38,473 nucleotides of DNA from Methanomassiliicoccales archaeon (lineage in GTDB: Archaea; Thermoplasmatota; Thermoplasmata; Methanomassiliicoccales; UBA472). The position numbers and the translations under genes were made by a program. Under the pieces are notes generated by a model. It was given only the letters and a program-made list of their open reading frames with translations. It had not been told where the DNA came from and did no database searches. Below, piece by piece: positions 1 through 7,599 of this stretch. The stretch is from assembly GCA_016926075.1 (NCBI GenBank), contig JAFGPG010000001.1, forward strand, positions 1 to 38,473, given 5' to 3'. Within the stretch, counting starts at the first letter, position 1; each line of letters starts with the position of its first letter.

Positions 1-363
1 GCGGTGCACTCCTCCTCCTTCGACGACGTGCACAACGTGGGGGTGCCCTGCTCCTTCCTGATACATATGGACGGGAAGGTCGTCTATCACGCCGGCGACA
101 CCGCGCTCTTCGGGGACATGCGGTTGGTCGGAGAGGAGGCGCCGATCGACCTGGCCATGTTGCCGGTGGGAGGTACGTTCACCATGGGACTGAAGGACGC
201 GGTCAAGGCCATGGGGTTCCTGGGCGCCAAGAGGATGGTCCCCATGCACTACGGTACCTTCGAGGCCATCGCTCTGGCGGTCTCGGAGATAAGGGAGGCC
301 TGTTCTTGCGCCCCCTTCCAACTGATCGTGATGGAACCGGGGGGGCGCTTGGGGCTCGATTGA
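1..363 (+). CDS. MBL-fold metal-dependent hydrolase, C-terminal part (UPF0173 family)
   Basis: This is the C-terminal 120 residues of a metallo-beta-lactamase-fold hydrolase whose 5' end lies outside the window; the frame is open from base 1. The remaining part shows the family motifs: VYHAGDT near residues 28-34 (metal-binding Asp), MLPVGGTFTMG near 54-64, and VPMHYGTF near 80-87 with the last metal-ligand His. These match the UPF0173/YtkL-like group of cytoplasmic hydrolases, for which no physiological substrate is generally known. The stop codon TGA lies 40 bases before the next gene, which runs in the same direction. Family membership is well supported; the substrate cannot be read from the sequence. 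Confidence 0.88.
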   Translation, partial: AVHSSSFDDVHNVGVPCSFLIHMDGKVVYHAGDTALFGDMRLVGEEAPIDLAMLPVGGTFTMGLKDAVKAMGFLGAKRMVPMHYGTFEAIALAVSEIREACSCAPFQLIVMEPGGRLGLD

Positions 364-403
364 AGCAAACGTTTTATGTTCCGGGGGCATGGAGGAGGTT
401 GCC

Positions 404-1945
404 ATGTTGCACGGCGGAAAAGCGGCCCTGGCCCTGATGGCGCTCATGTTCCTGTTGGTCAGCCTCAGCCCCCTATCGCAGGCCGCCCCCCAGGACGTCT
501 CGGTCTGTCCGGTGGAGGACCAGCATCGCCTGGAGGCGGGGGACACGGCCTCCTTCCAGTGGGTCGTCTACAATAACGGGAGCAGTCCTCTTCTGCTGAC
601 CTTGGAGCTGGAGACCACCCTCCCTTCCAGGATGTCCTACCAGCTGGACCCTTACTACATCGTGCTGGGGCCGGGGGAGGGACGGGACGTCTATCTGAAC
701 GTCACCGCCGACCGGGACATGTACAACCTTATCCTCCAACTGGAGCTAGGGTTCATCATCGTGGACATGGTGGACGGAGGCAGCGCGCAGGAGACGTACT
801 GGGTGACGTTGGACGTCCGCGCCTTCTACGGTGAGCTGGACCGGGAGAACAAGGTCCTCGGCATCTGGGACAACTTCCTGCCCGCCCCCCTGGACGGGGT
901 TTGGGGGGCCTTCGGGGTCAGCGTGCTCCTGTGGTTGCTCATCGCCTACCTGGTCCTAGTGGTTCTGGGGCCCAGGGTCCGGCGTATGGCCGAGAGGACA
1001 GCCACGCGTTGGGACGATGTCCTGGTCGGGGTGCTCAGACAGCCGCTGTTCCTTTTCATATTGCTCTACGGCGCGATATCCTCCCTTCAGATACTGGGGC
1101 TCGACCCGGGGACGGTGTCGGACCTCGAACTCCTGTACCTGGTGGGGCTGGTGATCATCGGCGCCCTACTGGCCTATCGTTTGTTGGTCAGGATGGTGGT
1201 ATGTTTCGGAAGGGAGCGCTACCAGCGTAACGGCAAAGAAGGGACCTACAGCCTGGTCAGCGCGGTGGAGATGCTGGGGAAGGTGGTGATACCCGTGGCG
1301 GCCATATTCGTCCTCGCCGCCATGTTCGGACTGGACCTGACGGGGGCCGTACTGGGCCTGGGGTTCCTGGGGCTGGTCATCGGCTATGCCACGCAGTCCA
1401 CCCTCAGCAACTTCTTCGCCGGCCTGCAGCTGATGGTGGACCGGCCCTTCCGGGCCGGCGACCGCGTGCCCTTGGAGGACGGGCATGTCGCGGAGGTGCG
1501 CAAGGTCGGGCTGCGCATGACCACCTTATACGATCTGGACACCAACGAGCTGGTCATGGTGCCCAACAACCTGATCGAGAACCAGGTCATAGTGAACATG
1601 TCCGCCCCGGACATCCGCTTCAAGGTCAACGTCAAGGTGAGGGTGCCCCTGAACGAGGACCCGAAGAAGGTGGAGGAGCTGATGATGGAGGCCTCCCGGC
1701 TCACCCCCCAGATATTGCAGGGAGCGAACGCCCCTGTGGTTAGGGTGTCCGAGGTCAAGGATGGCAGGATGCTCCTGACCATCTTCATCTGGGTGGACAG
1801 TGTGTACGATCGACATATCGCCCGCACCGAGTATCGCGCCAACCTCTACCGCCTGTTCCGGGAGAACGGTGTGGAGTTCGCCTACCCACGCATGATGGTC
1901 TGGTTACACAGGGAAGGAGGGGAGGGCCCGCAAGAGGGGGCCTGA
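404..1945 (+). CDS. MscS-family mechanosensitive channel with exported N-terminal domain
   Basis: A 513-residue protein. The start at ATG 404 is chosen because a near-perfect SD, GGAGGAGGT, ends 4 bases before it; an in-frame ATG at 389 lies before that site. Residues 1-27 form a signal peptide or first membrane anchor (Leu/Ala-rich, ending SQA-AP). About 140 residues of beta-rich, exported-type sequence follow, with a VVYNNGSSPL segment like Ig/CARDB-type folds. Then come four to five hydrophobic helices (about residues 160-345) and the MscS signature: a Gly/Ala-rich pore helix (GAVLGLGFLGLVIGYATQS), RPFRAGDRV, and the beta domain containing MVPNNLIENQVIVN. The family releases solutes under membrane tension. 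The large N-terminal domain is an addition to the minimal MscS core; its ligand is unknown. Confidence 0.9.
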   Translation: MLHGGKAALALMALMFLLVSLSPLSQAAPQDVSVCPVEDQHRLEAGDTASFQWVVYNNGSSPLLLTLELETTLPSRMSYQLDPYYIVLGPGEGRDVYLNVTADRDMYNLILQLELGFIIVDMVDGGSAQETYWVTLDVRAFYGELDRENKVLGIWDNFLPAPLDGVWGAFGVSVLLWLLIAYLVLVVLGPRVRRMAERTATRWDDVLVGVLRQPLFLFILLYGAISSLQILGLDPGTVSDLELLYLVGLVIIGALLAYRLLVRMVVCFGRERYQRNGKEGTYSLVSAVEMLGKVVIPVAAIFVLAAMFGLDLTGAVLGLGFLGLVIGYATQSTLSNFFAGLQLMVDRPFRAGDRVPLEDGHVAEVRKVGLRMTTLYDLDTNELVMVPNNLIENQVIVNMSAPDIRFKVNVKVRVPLNEDPKKVEELMMEASRLTPQILQGANAPVVRVSEVKDGRMLLTIFIWVDSVYDRHIARTEYRANLYRLFRENGVEFAYPRMMVWLHREGGEGPQEGA

Positions 1946-1956
1946 GGACGGTGAAG

Positions 1957-2031
1957 CGAGCGGGGAGGGATTCGAACCCCCGACCTGCAGCTTAGGAGGC
2001 TGCTGCCATATCCAGACTAGGCCACCCGCCC
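1957..2031 (-). tRNA. tRNA-Arg (anticodon CCT)
   Basis: The reverse strand folds into a complete cloverleaf. The acceptor arms are GGGCGGG/CCCGCTC with one G-U pair, the anticodon stem is GCAGC/GCTGC with loop CTCCTAA, and the T-arm loop is TTCGAAT. The anticodon CCT (positions 1994-1996, complement) reads AGG, so this is an arginine tRNA. The discriminator base is G and the CCA end is not encoded. There is no intron. A TATA box lies about 30 bases upstream of the mature 5' end. Confidence 0.95.
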
Positions 2032-2057
2032 GTGCGATGCGTTGATTGGGAATGGAT

Positions 2058-2066
2058 TATTTAAAT
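2058..2066 (-). promoter_or_regulatory. TATA box of tRNA-Arg
   Basis: TTTAAATAA on the minus strand is centred about 31 bases upstream of the tRNA 5' end, in an AT-rich patch between tRNA-Arg and the FKBP gene. Spacing and sequence fit an archaeal TATA element. Confidence 0.6.
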
Positions 2067-2083
2067 TGTTTTGGAAAGAGGGC

Positions 2084-2896
2084 TCACAGCTCCTCGGGGG
2101 CCTTCTCTTCCTGGGCCTCTTCAGCGGGTGTGACCGGTGCCTCCTCAGGGCTCTCCTTCTCCTCGGAGGGTGTGGCCGGTGCCTCCTCAGGGCTCTCCTC
2201 CTTCCTGAGGTACTCCTCGACCAGTTCCACGGTCACCTGACCGAAGACCTCGCGCAGGTCGGCCACCACCTTGTACTTGGAAAGCAGCCATCTCTGGTCG
2301 TACTTGCATACGTCTGGGAGGTAAAGCACTATCTTGCCCTCCTCCACCACCGCCCGGAAGCCCTCGCTGGTGTTGTAGTCCATCTCGCAGATGGCCAGGA
2401 CCTTGTCCGCGTCGTCATCGATCCTGTCCAGGACCGTGTAGTCGTACCTTAGGCTGTCGCCGGCGAAACGCCGGTTGAAGTCCACTCGGACCATACGATT
2501 GGTCACCGTGATAACGGTGCCCATGCGGTTCTTGATATTGACCTCCATCCCCGGTTCGGGGCGGATATCCTGCCTGAGGAACTCGCGCAGGGCGATGTTC
2601 TCCACGAGCTTGGGATCGCGGGCCCCGGCGGCCTTCTCCGGGGGGATCTCCGCGCTTCCCTGAACGCCCACCTCGGCGCCATCCAAGGCCTCGTCGAATC
2701 CGGCGAAGACCCTGCCGCCGCCTATCAGTATGGGCATGGGATGGTAGGTCAGTTCCTCGCTGAAGATGCCGGCCTCCTTGGCCTTCTCCTCGTTGGTGGT
2801 ATCGAAGAGCATGCCCCCTTCCACGAGGTATGCGTCGTAATCAACGTGTACGATGTCCCCTTTGGAGACCTTGATGGTCGCAGTTTCATCGGTCAT
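2084..2896 (-). CDS. FKBP-type (SlyD-like) peptidyl-prolyl isomerase with acidic repeat tail
   Basis: A 270-residue cytoplasmic peptidyl-prolyl cis-trans isomerase and likely folding chaperone. The FKBP half shows VHVDYDAYL, an FDTT motif, PMPILIGGGRVFAGFDEAL and a PPEKAAG segment. An inserted IF-like region carries VDFNRRFAGDSLRYDY, the counterpart of the VDxNHPLAGxxLxF motif of SlyD-type proteins. The C-terminal ~60 residues hold a basic/aromatic linker and then a Glu/Pro-rich tail with two 14-residue repeats starting ESPEEAP. ATG 2896 is preferred over GTG 2905 because GGTGA lies 5 bases before it. The gene has its own TATA box and no partner gene. The family is certain; clients are unknown. 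Confidence 0.9.
   Translation of the reverse strand: MTDETATIKVSKGDIVHVDYDAYLVEGGMLFDTTNEEKAKEAGIFSEELTYHPMPILIGGGRVFAGFDEALDGAEVGVQGSAEIPPEKAAGARDPKLVENIALREFLRQDIRPEPGMEVNIKNRMGTVITVTNRMVRVDFNRRFAGDSLRYDYTVLDRIDDDADKVLAICEMDYNTSEGFRAVVEEGKIVLYLPDVCKYDQRWLLSKYKVVADLREVFGQVTVELVEEYLRKEESPEEAPATPSEEKESPEEAPVTPAEEAQEEKAPEEL
2134..2199 (-). repeat. Two 42-bp tandem repeats in the FKBP acidic tail
   Basis: Two near-identical 24-base cores begin at 2134 and 2176, 42 bases apart, each encoding an ESPEEAP block of a 14-residue unit. In-frame spacing shows the tail grew by duplication without breaking the reading frame. Confidence 0.75.
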
Positions 2897-2944
2897 GAGC
2901 TTCACCAGTAATCCTGATTAAGGCGGATTGGTTGAATGGTTCCC

Positions 2945-2955
2945 CATAATTATAC
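2945..2955 (-). promoter_or_regulatory. TATA box of the FKBP gene
   Basis: GGTATAATTAT on the minus strand would place transcription start near 2924, giving a leader of about 25-30 bases that contains the GGTGA ribosome site of the ATG at 2896. Confidence 0.5.
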
Positions 2956-3028
2956 CTTTTGGTAATTCCAGTCTCGCCTGCAGGCCGGAGCCTCGACTTC
3001 CTTGGGCCGTGAATGCTTGGGAACAGGC

Positions 3029-3622
3029 CTAGGACGTGTCGCCCAAGGGCAATACGTCCCTCTGATAAACGCCGTTCAACACCATGGCCAATGCGGTATA
3101 GATGGCCGATGCACCGCAGACGATCCCTATGAGACCGGCGATGGTGGTGATGTCCGATATTCCCGTGAAATCGCCCAAGGCCAGGACGAAGAAGAGCAGG
3201 GCCAGTGAGCCGAACACGAACTGGGTGGCCCGGTTGATCCTCAGGCTCCCGAAGAACATGAAGAAGGTGAACAGCCCCCACATGAGGAGATAGTAGCCCA
3301 TGGCCGTTCCATCGGCGGCCTCGGCCAGACCCAGCTCAGGCAGTATCAACAGTCCGACCAGGGAGAGCCAGAACAGACCATAGGACACGAACGCGGTGGT
3401 CCCGAAGGTGTTGCCCTTCTTCCATTCCATGACTCCGGCCAGGATCTGGGCCAGGCCTCCGTAGAAAATACCCATGGCCAGGATCATGCTGCCAAGCGCT
3501 ATGAACCCTGCATTGTGCAGGTTAAGCAGCACGGTGGTCATTCCGAATCCCATCAGCCCAAGCGGAGCCGGGTTGGCGGTGCAATCGACCAGAACCCTGT
3601 TCTCCGAACCCTCGCCCCTCAT
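3029..3622 (-). CDS. Acetate uptake transporter family protein (AceTr/SatP/YaaH)
   Basis: A 197-residue integral membrane protein of the AceTr (GPR1/FUN34/YaaH) family, whose studied members import acetate or succinate with protons. It carries the family signature [14 protein letters not shown] at residues 17-30, followed by LLNLHNAGF, and about six membrane helices. The C-terminal loop [10 protein letters not shown] is also typical. The frame opens 22 codons further upstream (ATG 3688), but a TATA box at 3663-3671 lies inside that extension. ATG 3622, preceded by GGAGG only 2 bases away, is therefore the likelier start. Monocistronic by position. Acetate is the expected substrate from the family, not proven here. 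Confidence 0.88.
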   Translation of the reverse strand: MRGEGSENRVLVDCTANPAPLGLMGFGMTTVLLNLHNAGFIALGSMILAMGIFYGGLAQILAGVMEWKKGNTFGTTAFVSYGLFWLSLVGLLILPELGLAEAADGTAMGYYLLMWGLFTFFMFFGSLRINRATQFVFGSLALLFFVLALGDFTGISDITTIAGLIGIVCGASAIYTALAMVLNGVYQRDVLPLGDTS

Positions 3623-3662
3623 GCCCTCCAATGACTCACCTGCTACGCGTAAAAATTTGTGC

Positions 3663-3671
3663 TTTATTAAA
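3663..3671 (-). promoter_or_regulatory. TATA box of the acetate transporter gene
   Basis: TTTAATAAA on the minus strand predicts a transcript start near 3640, about 18 bases before ATG 3622. It argues against the longer reading that starts at 3688. Confidence 0.55.
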
Positions 3672-3795
3672 TCATTGTCGGCATTCACTACGTTAATTGT
3701 CTACAATTTCCGACAAAGTGACGGAAAATTACGAATTTCGTTGACGGGGACCGTGGTCCATCGACACCTTACGCCCTCACCGGGGACGTGAAAAC

Positions 3796-3804
3796 GGTTA
3801 AATC
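3796..3804 (+). promoter_or_regulatory. TATA-like element of tRNA-Thr
   Basis: GGTTAAATC is centred about 28 bases upstream of the tRNA-Thr 5' end. It is a modest match to the archaeal TATA consensus, but the spacing is right. Confidence 0.45.
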
Positions 3805-3827
3805 CTGTACACCGTTCCAGAGGTGAG

Positions 3828-3900
3828 GCCACCATAGCTCAGCTGGTGGAGCGGCTGACTTGTAATCAGCAGGTCGGGAGTTCGAATCTCCCTGGTGGCT
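3828..3900 (+). tRNA. tRNA-Thr (anticodon TGT)
   Basis: A full cloverleaf: acceptor GCCACCA/TGGTGGC, anticodon stem GCTGA/TCAGC with loop CTTGTAA, and T loop TTCGAAT. The anticodon TGT at 3861-3863 reads ACA/ACG-type threonine codons. The discriminator base is T, usual for archaeal tRNA-Thr. The CCA end is not encoded, there is no intron, and a short T-rich tract (TTCCCTTTTCC) follows as a likely termination site. Confidence 0.95.
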
Positions 3901-3925
3901 TCCCTTTTCCTGAGGGGACGTTCGC

Positions 3926-4285
3926 CTACTGCCGGTCCAACCATACGGTGTCATGGTCCTTGAGGTCCACCTTCAACACCAATATGCGGAAGTCGTTCTC
4001 GATGACCGGGTTGCCGTGAACGTCCCCCGGCTCGCAGACCAGACAGTCGCCCTCTCTCATGACCGTTGGCTTTCCGTTGATGACGAAGGGGGCCGGACCC
4101 CTCAGGCAATAGAAGATCTCCCGGGTGACCTGGTGGAAGTGGAAGGCCACCCTGTCCCCGGCCTTGAACTCTACCTCCTGCATCATGACCCCATCCACCC
4201 CGATGTCCGCCGCCTCCAGCATTATGCGCTTGAGATAACCGTCCCCCCTGACCTCCCTGAAATCCTCGTGCGGTATGAGTCTCAT
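3926..4285 (-). CDS. Small cupin-domain protein
   Basis: A 119-residue single-domain cupin. The first cupin motif is seen as FHFHQVTREIFYCLRG (residues 49-64), with two His and a Glu placed as metal ligands, and the second as EPGDVHGNPV (residues 85-94) with the distal His. Its ATG overlaps the aminotransferase stop codon (ATGA at 4282-4285), so the two are translationally coupled and very likely work together. Small stand-alone cupins include isomerases, lyases, dioxygenases and ligand sensors; nothing here decides between them. It lies last in its operon, facing the tRNA-Thr gene. Confidence 0.85.
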   Translation of the reverse strand: MRLIPHEDFREVRGDGYLKRIMLEAADIGVDGVMMQEVEFKAGDRVAFHFHQVTREIFYCLRGPAPFVINGKPTVMREGDCLVCEPGDVHGNPVIENDFRILVLKVDLKDHDTVWLDRQ

Positions 4286-5634
4286 GCCCTGTCCCTGACC
4301 GCATCGGAGATGCTCTCCTCCAGTATGTCCATCCCCCGCTCCAGGTTCCTCTCCTCGATGGTCAACGGAGGTATGAGCCGTATGCCGGAGCGACCGCAGC
4401 CCAGCAGCACCAGGCCTTTGTGGAAGGCCCTGGAGACGATGTCGTTGCGCAGCTTGACCGCCGGCTCCTTGCTCCTGCGGTCCTCCACGAACTCCAGGGC
4501 CCGCATCATGCCTAGTCCCCTCACGTCGCCCACGTTCTCGAAGCGCGCCTTGATCTCCTCGGACCGCTCGCGCATGACCTCCCCCTTTTTGGCCGCCTGT
4601 TGCACGACCCCTTCCTCCTCGATCACGTCCAGCGTGGCTAGTGCCCCCGAGCAGGCCAGACAGTTGCCGCCATAGGTGCTGGAGTGGGCTCCGGACTGTT
4701 TCCAATCCAGCTCCTTGCGGAACACCGTGGCGGCGATGGGCATGCCTGAGCCCAGGGACTTGGCCATGCAGACGATGTCCGGGTCCACCCCGAAGTGCTC
4801 CACCGCCCACATCCTGCCTGTCCTCCCCATCCCGGCCTGCACCTCGTCGTCGACGGTCAGGATGCCATGCGCCCGGCATATCTTGGCCAGCTCGGGAATG
4901 AACTCCCGGGGTGGAACGATGTACCCGCCCTCGCCCTGGACCGGCTCGAAGAACATAGCGGCCACCTCTTCCGGGGGCAGCAGGGCGTCCAGGTAGACCT
5001 CCTCCAGTATCTTGGCGCACCATATGCCGCAGGAGGGATATTCCAGATGGTATGGGCAGCGATAGCAGTAGGCATAGGGGATATGGGTCACCCCGGGCAC
5101 CAGCGGGAAGTAGCGGGCCCTCTGTACCCTCTTGCTGCAGGTCAACGACAGCGCTCCCTGTGTGCGGCCATGGAAGGCGCCGATGAAGGCGATGAACTGC
5201 TTCCGTCCAGAGGACCAGCGGGAGACCTTTATGGCCGCCTCGACGCTCTCCGTCCCGCTGTTGCTCAGGAAGACCTTCCTCTCCCCCCTACCGGGAGCCA
5301 CCCGGGCCAGTCGTTCCACCAGGCGCGACTGCACATCGTAGTAGAAATCGGTCCCCGCGAAATGTATCACCTTGGCCGCCTGGTCCTGAACGGCCCTGAC
5401 CACCTTGGGATGACAGTGCCCGATGTTGATGACGGAGACCCCGCTGGCGAAGTCCAGGAACAGGTTGCCGTCCACGTCCCAGACCAGTTCTCCTTGGGCC
5501 CTTTCCACGGCCAGGGGCGATGCCTTGGTCACCGTGGCCAGAAATCGTTCGTCCTTGTCTATGATCTCTCGGGCCTTAGGGCCGGGCAGGTCCGTGACCA
5601 CCTTCGGTACCTCATGTTCTCCTCTTTCGCTCAT
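4282..5634 (-). CDS. Class III (ornithine/GABA-type) PLP aminotransferase
   Basis: A 450-residue pyridoxal-phosphate enzyme of the class III aminotransferase family. Visible motifs are SGVSVINIGHCHP near 64-76, SNSGTESVEAAIK, the GAFHGRT segment, EPVQGEGGY, DDEVQAGMGRTG, the PLP lysine in CMAKSLGSGMP, and SSTYGGNCLAC. An insert with four cysteines (CYRCPYHLEYPSCGIWC) resembles the subgroup found in Thermococcales, whose members include ornithine aminotransferases and amino-acid racemases. The substrate is therefore open: ornithine, 4-aminobutyrate, or racemisation of hydrophobic amino acids. It differs clearly from ArgD nearby. A TATA box 26 bases upstream of the ATG predicts a leaderless message. 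The downstream cupin is coupled by a 4-base overlap. Confidence 0.88.
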   Translation of the reverse strand: MSERGEHEVPKVVTDLPGPKAREIIDKDERFLATVTKASPLAVERAQGELVWDVDGNLFLDFASGVSVINIGHCHPKVVRAVQDQAAKVIHFAGTDFYYDVQSRLVERLARVAPGRGERKVFLSNSGTESVEAAIKVSRWSSGRKQFIAFIGAFHGRTQGALSLTCSKRVQRARYFPLVPGVTHIPYAYCYRCPYHLEYPSCGIWCAKILEEVYLDALLPPEEVAAMFFEPVQGEGGYIVPPREFIPELAKICRAHGILTVDDEVQAGMGRTGRMWAVEHFGVDPDIVCMAKSLGSGMPIAATVFRKELDWKQSGAHSSTYGGNCLACSGALATLDVIEEEGVVQQAAKKGEVMRERSEEIKARFENVGDVRGLGMMRALEFVEDRRSKEPAVKLRNDIVSRAFHKGLVLLGCGRSGIRLIPPLTIEERNLERGMDILEESISDAVRDRA

Positions 5635-5654
5635 CGCTTATAATAGCGCATGAC

Positions 5655-5664
5655 CGAATAAATG
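5655..5664 (-). promoter_or_regulatory. TATA box of the aminotransferase-cupin operon
   Basis: CATTTATTCG on the minus strand is centred 26 bases upstream of ATG 5634, so the transcript would begin at or next to the start codon. A second AT-rich block (TATTATAAG, 5639-5647) is too close to the ATG to be the main element. Confidence 0.45.
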
Positions 5665-5676
5665 GCTTTGGAGTTC

Positions 5677-6363
5677 TCAGCCGCGGTTCTCGGTGGCCCT
5701 CTCCGCGCCCTCCAGTAGGCCGGAGAGGATGGAATAGGCCCTTATCATGTCCCTCTCGTGCACGATGAAGATGGTGTCCGTGTAGCAGGAGACGGTCTCC
5801 ACCATGTTCACGCCCTGCTCGGAGAGGTTGGATGCCAGATAGGAGAACACGCCGCTGGTCTCCCCTATCTTCTGCGGGCTTTTGACCGTTATCTCCACCA
5901 GGTCCTCCCGCACCTTGAGGACGTTGGTCTCCCCCACCTCGTTCACCACCTCGTGGCGCAACTTCTCGTCGGCGATGATGGTGATGGCCTGTGCCCCCTG
6001 TATGACCTGCATGAGGGCCTTCTGGTTGATGAGCTTGGCGAAGATGCGTTCCAGGCGCTGCAGCACCGTCCAGTCGTTGCTGGCGGTGACGATACTGATC
6101 TTGGTCTTGACCTCCAGCCGGCTGTCGGCAAGTATGGCCAGGATGTCCCTCTCGTGGTCCCTCTGGGAGAGCTTCTGGGCGTAGCGGCGGCAGGCGATCA
6201 TGACCGCTTCCTCGTTCTTGATGCCCAGGTCCTTCATGATCAGTCGTGCCAATGAGGAATAGTTGATGAGGTCCTTGGCCATGCAGTCCTTGACCGAAGG
6301 GTGGGCATCGATATAGGCGCGGGTCCTTTCCGCCACGCTCTCCTTGTGGGGGGATTCCTTCAT
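5677..6363 (-). CDS. ACT-domain amino-acid regulator-like protein
   Basis: A 228-residue protein. Residues 1-75 are helical and charged, with a segment (LINYSSLARLIMKDLGI) resembling the N-terminal helical part of archaeal proteins described as predicted regulators of amino-acid metabolism with ACT domains (COG2150-like). The C-terminal half (about 85-220) reads as two ACT-like repeats: KTKISIVTASNDWTVLQRL, and the VEITVKSPQKIGETSGVF to GVNMVETVSCYTDTIFIV stretch, the latter like the ACT domains of aspartate kinases. ACT domains bind amino acids and act allosterically. It lies just downstream of argD but has its own TATA box. No catalytic domain is present. A role as an amino-acid sensor is inference. 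Confidence 0.7.
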   Translation of the reverse strand: MKESPHKESVAERTRAYIDAHPSVKDCMAKDLINYSSLARLIMKDLGIKNEEAVMIACRRYAQKLSQRDHERDILAILADSRLEVKTKISIVTASNDWTVLQRLERIFAKLINQKALMQVIQGAQAITIIADEKLRHEVVNEVGETNVLKVREDLVEITVKSPQKIGETSGVFSYLASNLSEQGVNMVETVSCYTDTIFIVHERDMIRAYSILSGLLEGAERATENRG

Positions 6364-6385
6364 CGCTTGCCCATAATCCGCGGCG

Positions 6386-6394
6386 ATATATATT
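6386..6394 (-). promoter_or_regulatory. TATA box of the ACT-domain gene
   Basis: AATATATAT on the minus strand is centred 27 bases upstream of ATG 6363. There is no SD before the ATG, so a leaderless message is expected. It sits within the 50-base gap after argD. Confidence 0.6.
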
Positions 6395-6413
6395 GTTTTA
6401 TTTCAGACATCCT

Positions 6414-7589
6414 TCAGCCGAGGAAATCGCGCATGGCCTGGTCCAAGGCATCGATGGACCCCTGGGAGACGATGAGCGGGGGCACCATCCGGACCACCTT
6501 GCCCGCGCTCACGTTGACCAGCAGTCCCTTGCCCAGCGCGTACCTCTGGAACTCGCGGGCCAGGTCGCCCATCTCCACCCCCACCATGAGTCCCTTCCCG
6601 CGCACATCGATGACCTCCTCATGCCCCGAGGCGATGGAGCGCAGCTCGTCCATCCATTTCTCCCCCATCTCCGCGGCCCGCTCCACCAGGGCGTCCCTCT
6701 TGAGCACATGGATGACCGCGTTGGCCGCCGCGCAGACCAGGGGGTTGCCTCCGAAGGTGGTGCCGTGCGTCCCCGGTGTGAATGTCCTGGCGATCTCGGG
6801 GGTGGAAACGATGGCCCCGATGGGGACCCCTCCCCCCAGCGCCTTGGCCAGGGAGATGACGTCCGGGACCACACCGAAATGCTGGAAGCCGAACCACCTG
6901 CCGGTGCGTCCCATTCCGGTCTGCACCTCGTCCACGATCATGAGCGCCCCCCGCTCAGTGCACAGGTCGCGTGCGGTGCGGAAGTACTCGGAGGAGGCCG
7001 GTATGACCCCTCCCTCCCCCTGCACGGATTCCAGGATGACCGCCGCGGTGTCCCCGTCCACCGCCCCCTTGATCGCCTCCAGGTCGTTGAAGTCGATGAA
7101 CTCCACGTTCTTGGAGAGCAGGGGCTCGAAGCCCTTCCGATGTTTGTCCTGGCCGGTGACGGACAGGGTGGCCGAGGTGCGCCCATGGAAGGAATTGCGA
7201 CAGGCGATGACCCGCCTACGCCCGGTGTGCTTGATGGCCAGCTTGAGGGCGGCCTCGTTGGCCTCGGCCCCGCTGTTGCAGAACATGGACCGGCCCAGAG
7301 GTGCGGGCACCACCGAGGCCAGGGCCTCCGCCAGATCGACCTGTTCCTTGATCTGATAGAGATTGGAGACGTGGATGAGGCGGGAGGCCTGCTCCGCAAC
7401 AGCCCTCACCAGATCGGGATGGGCATGGCCGAGGCAGTTCACGGCTATCCCGGCCACGAAGTCCACATAGCGATTACCTTCCAGGTCCCACAGGTGCTCG
7501 CCCTTCCCATGGGAGAAGCATATGGTCTCTCGTCCGTAGTTCTGGAACAGATAATATGAGCTCAGTTCCGCAACTTGTTTGCTATCCAT
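6414..7589 (-). CDS. argD: Acetylornithine aminotransferase
   Basis: A 391-residue PLP enzyme that converts N-acetylglutamate semialdehyde to N-acetylornithine with glutamate as amino donor. Motifs are FVAGIAVNCLGHAHP (residues 44-58), FCNSGAEANEAALK, NSFHGRT, ESVQGEGG, VDEVQTGMGRTG, the PLP lysine in LAKALGGG, and GTTFGGNPL. These are the ArgD/LysJ pattern and the length is standard. It is the last gene of argCJBD, 10 bases after argB, with a GAGGCGA ribosome site before its ATG. The complete arg cluster makes arginine its main pathway; a parallel role in lysine synthesis is possible in archaea but not indicated here. Confidence 0.96.
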   Translation of the reverse strand: MDSKQVAELSSYYLFQNYGRETICFSHGKGEHLWDLEGNRYVDFVAGIAVNCLGHAHPDLVRAVAEQASRLIHVSNLYQIKEQVDLAEALASVVPAPLGRSMFCNSGAEANEAALKLAIKHTGRRRVIACRNSFHGRTSATLSVTGQDKHRKGFEPLLSKNVEFIDFNDLEAIKGAVDGDTAAVILESVQGEGGVIPASSEYFRTARDLCTERGALMIVDEVQTGMGRTGRWFGFQHFGVVPDVISLAKALGGGVPIGAIVSTPEIARTFTPGTHGTTFGGNPLVCAAANAVIHVLKRDALVERAAEMGEKWMDELRSIASGHEEVIDVRGKGLMVGVEMGDLAREFQRYALGKGLLVNVSAGKVVRMVPPLIVSQGSIDALDQAMRDFLG

Positions 7590-7599
7590 TTCGTTCGCC

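Noticed and set aside
2134-2199. Non-coding tandem repeat or recombination site
   Set aside because: The repeat is in frame, 42 bases long, and encodes the FKBP tail; it is protein repeat, not a mobile or attachment site.
3926-5023. A 365-codon minus-strand frame whose last third is the cupin protein
   Set aside because: The upstream 246 codons are Gly/Arg-rich shadow of the aminotransferase gene; the cupin starts at ATG 4285 with a stop/start overlap.
4795-5643. Long plus-strand frames opposite the aminotransferase, and similar ones opposite argD, argJ, argC, thrS, leuA and queE
   Set aside because: They lack SD sites, promoters and any domain, and their composition is that expected from GC-rich genes read on the other strand.
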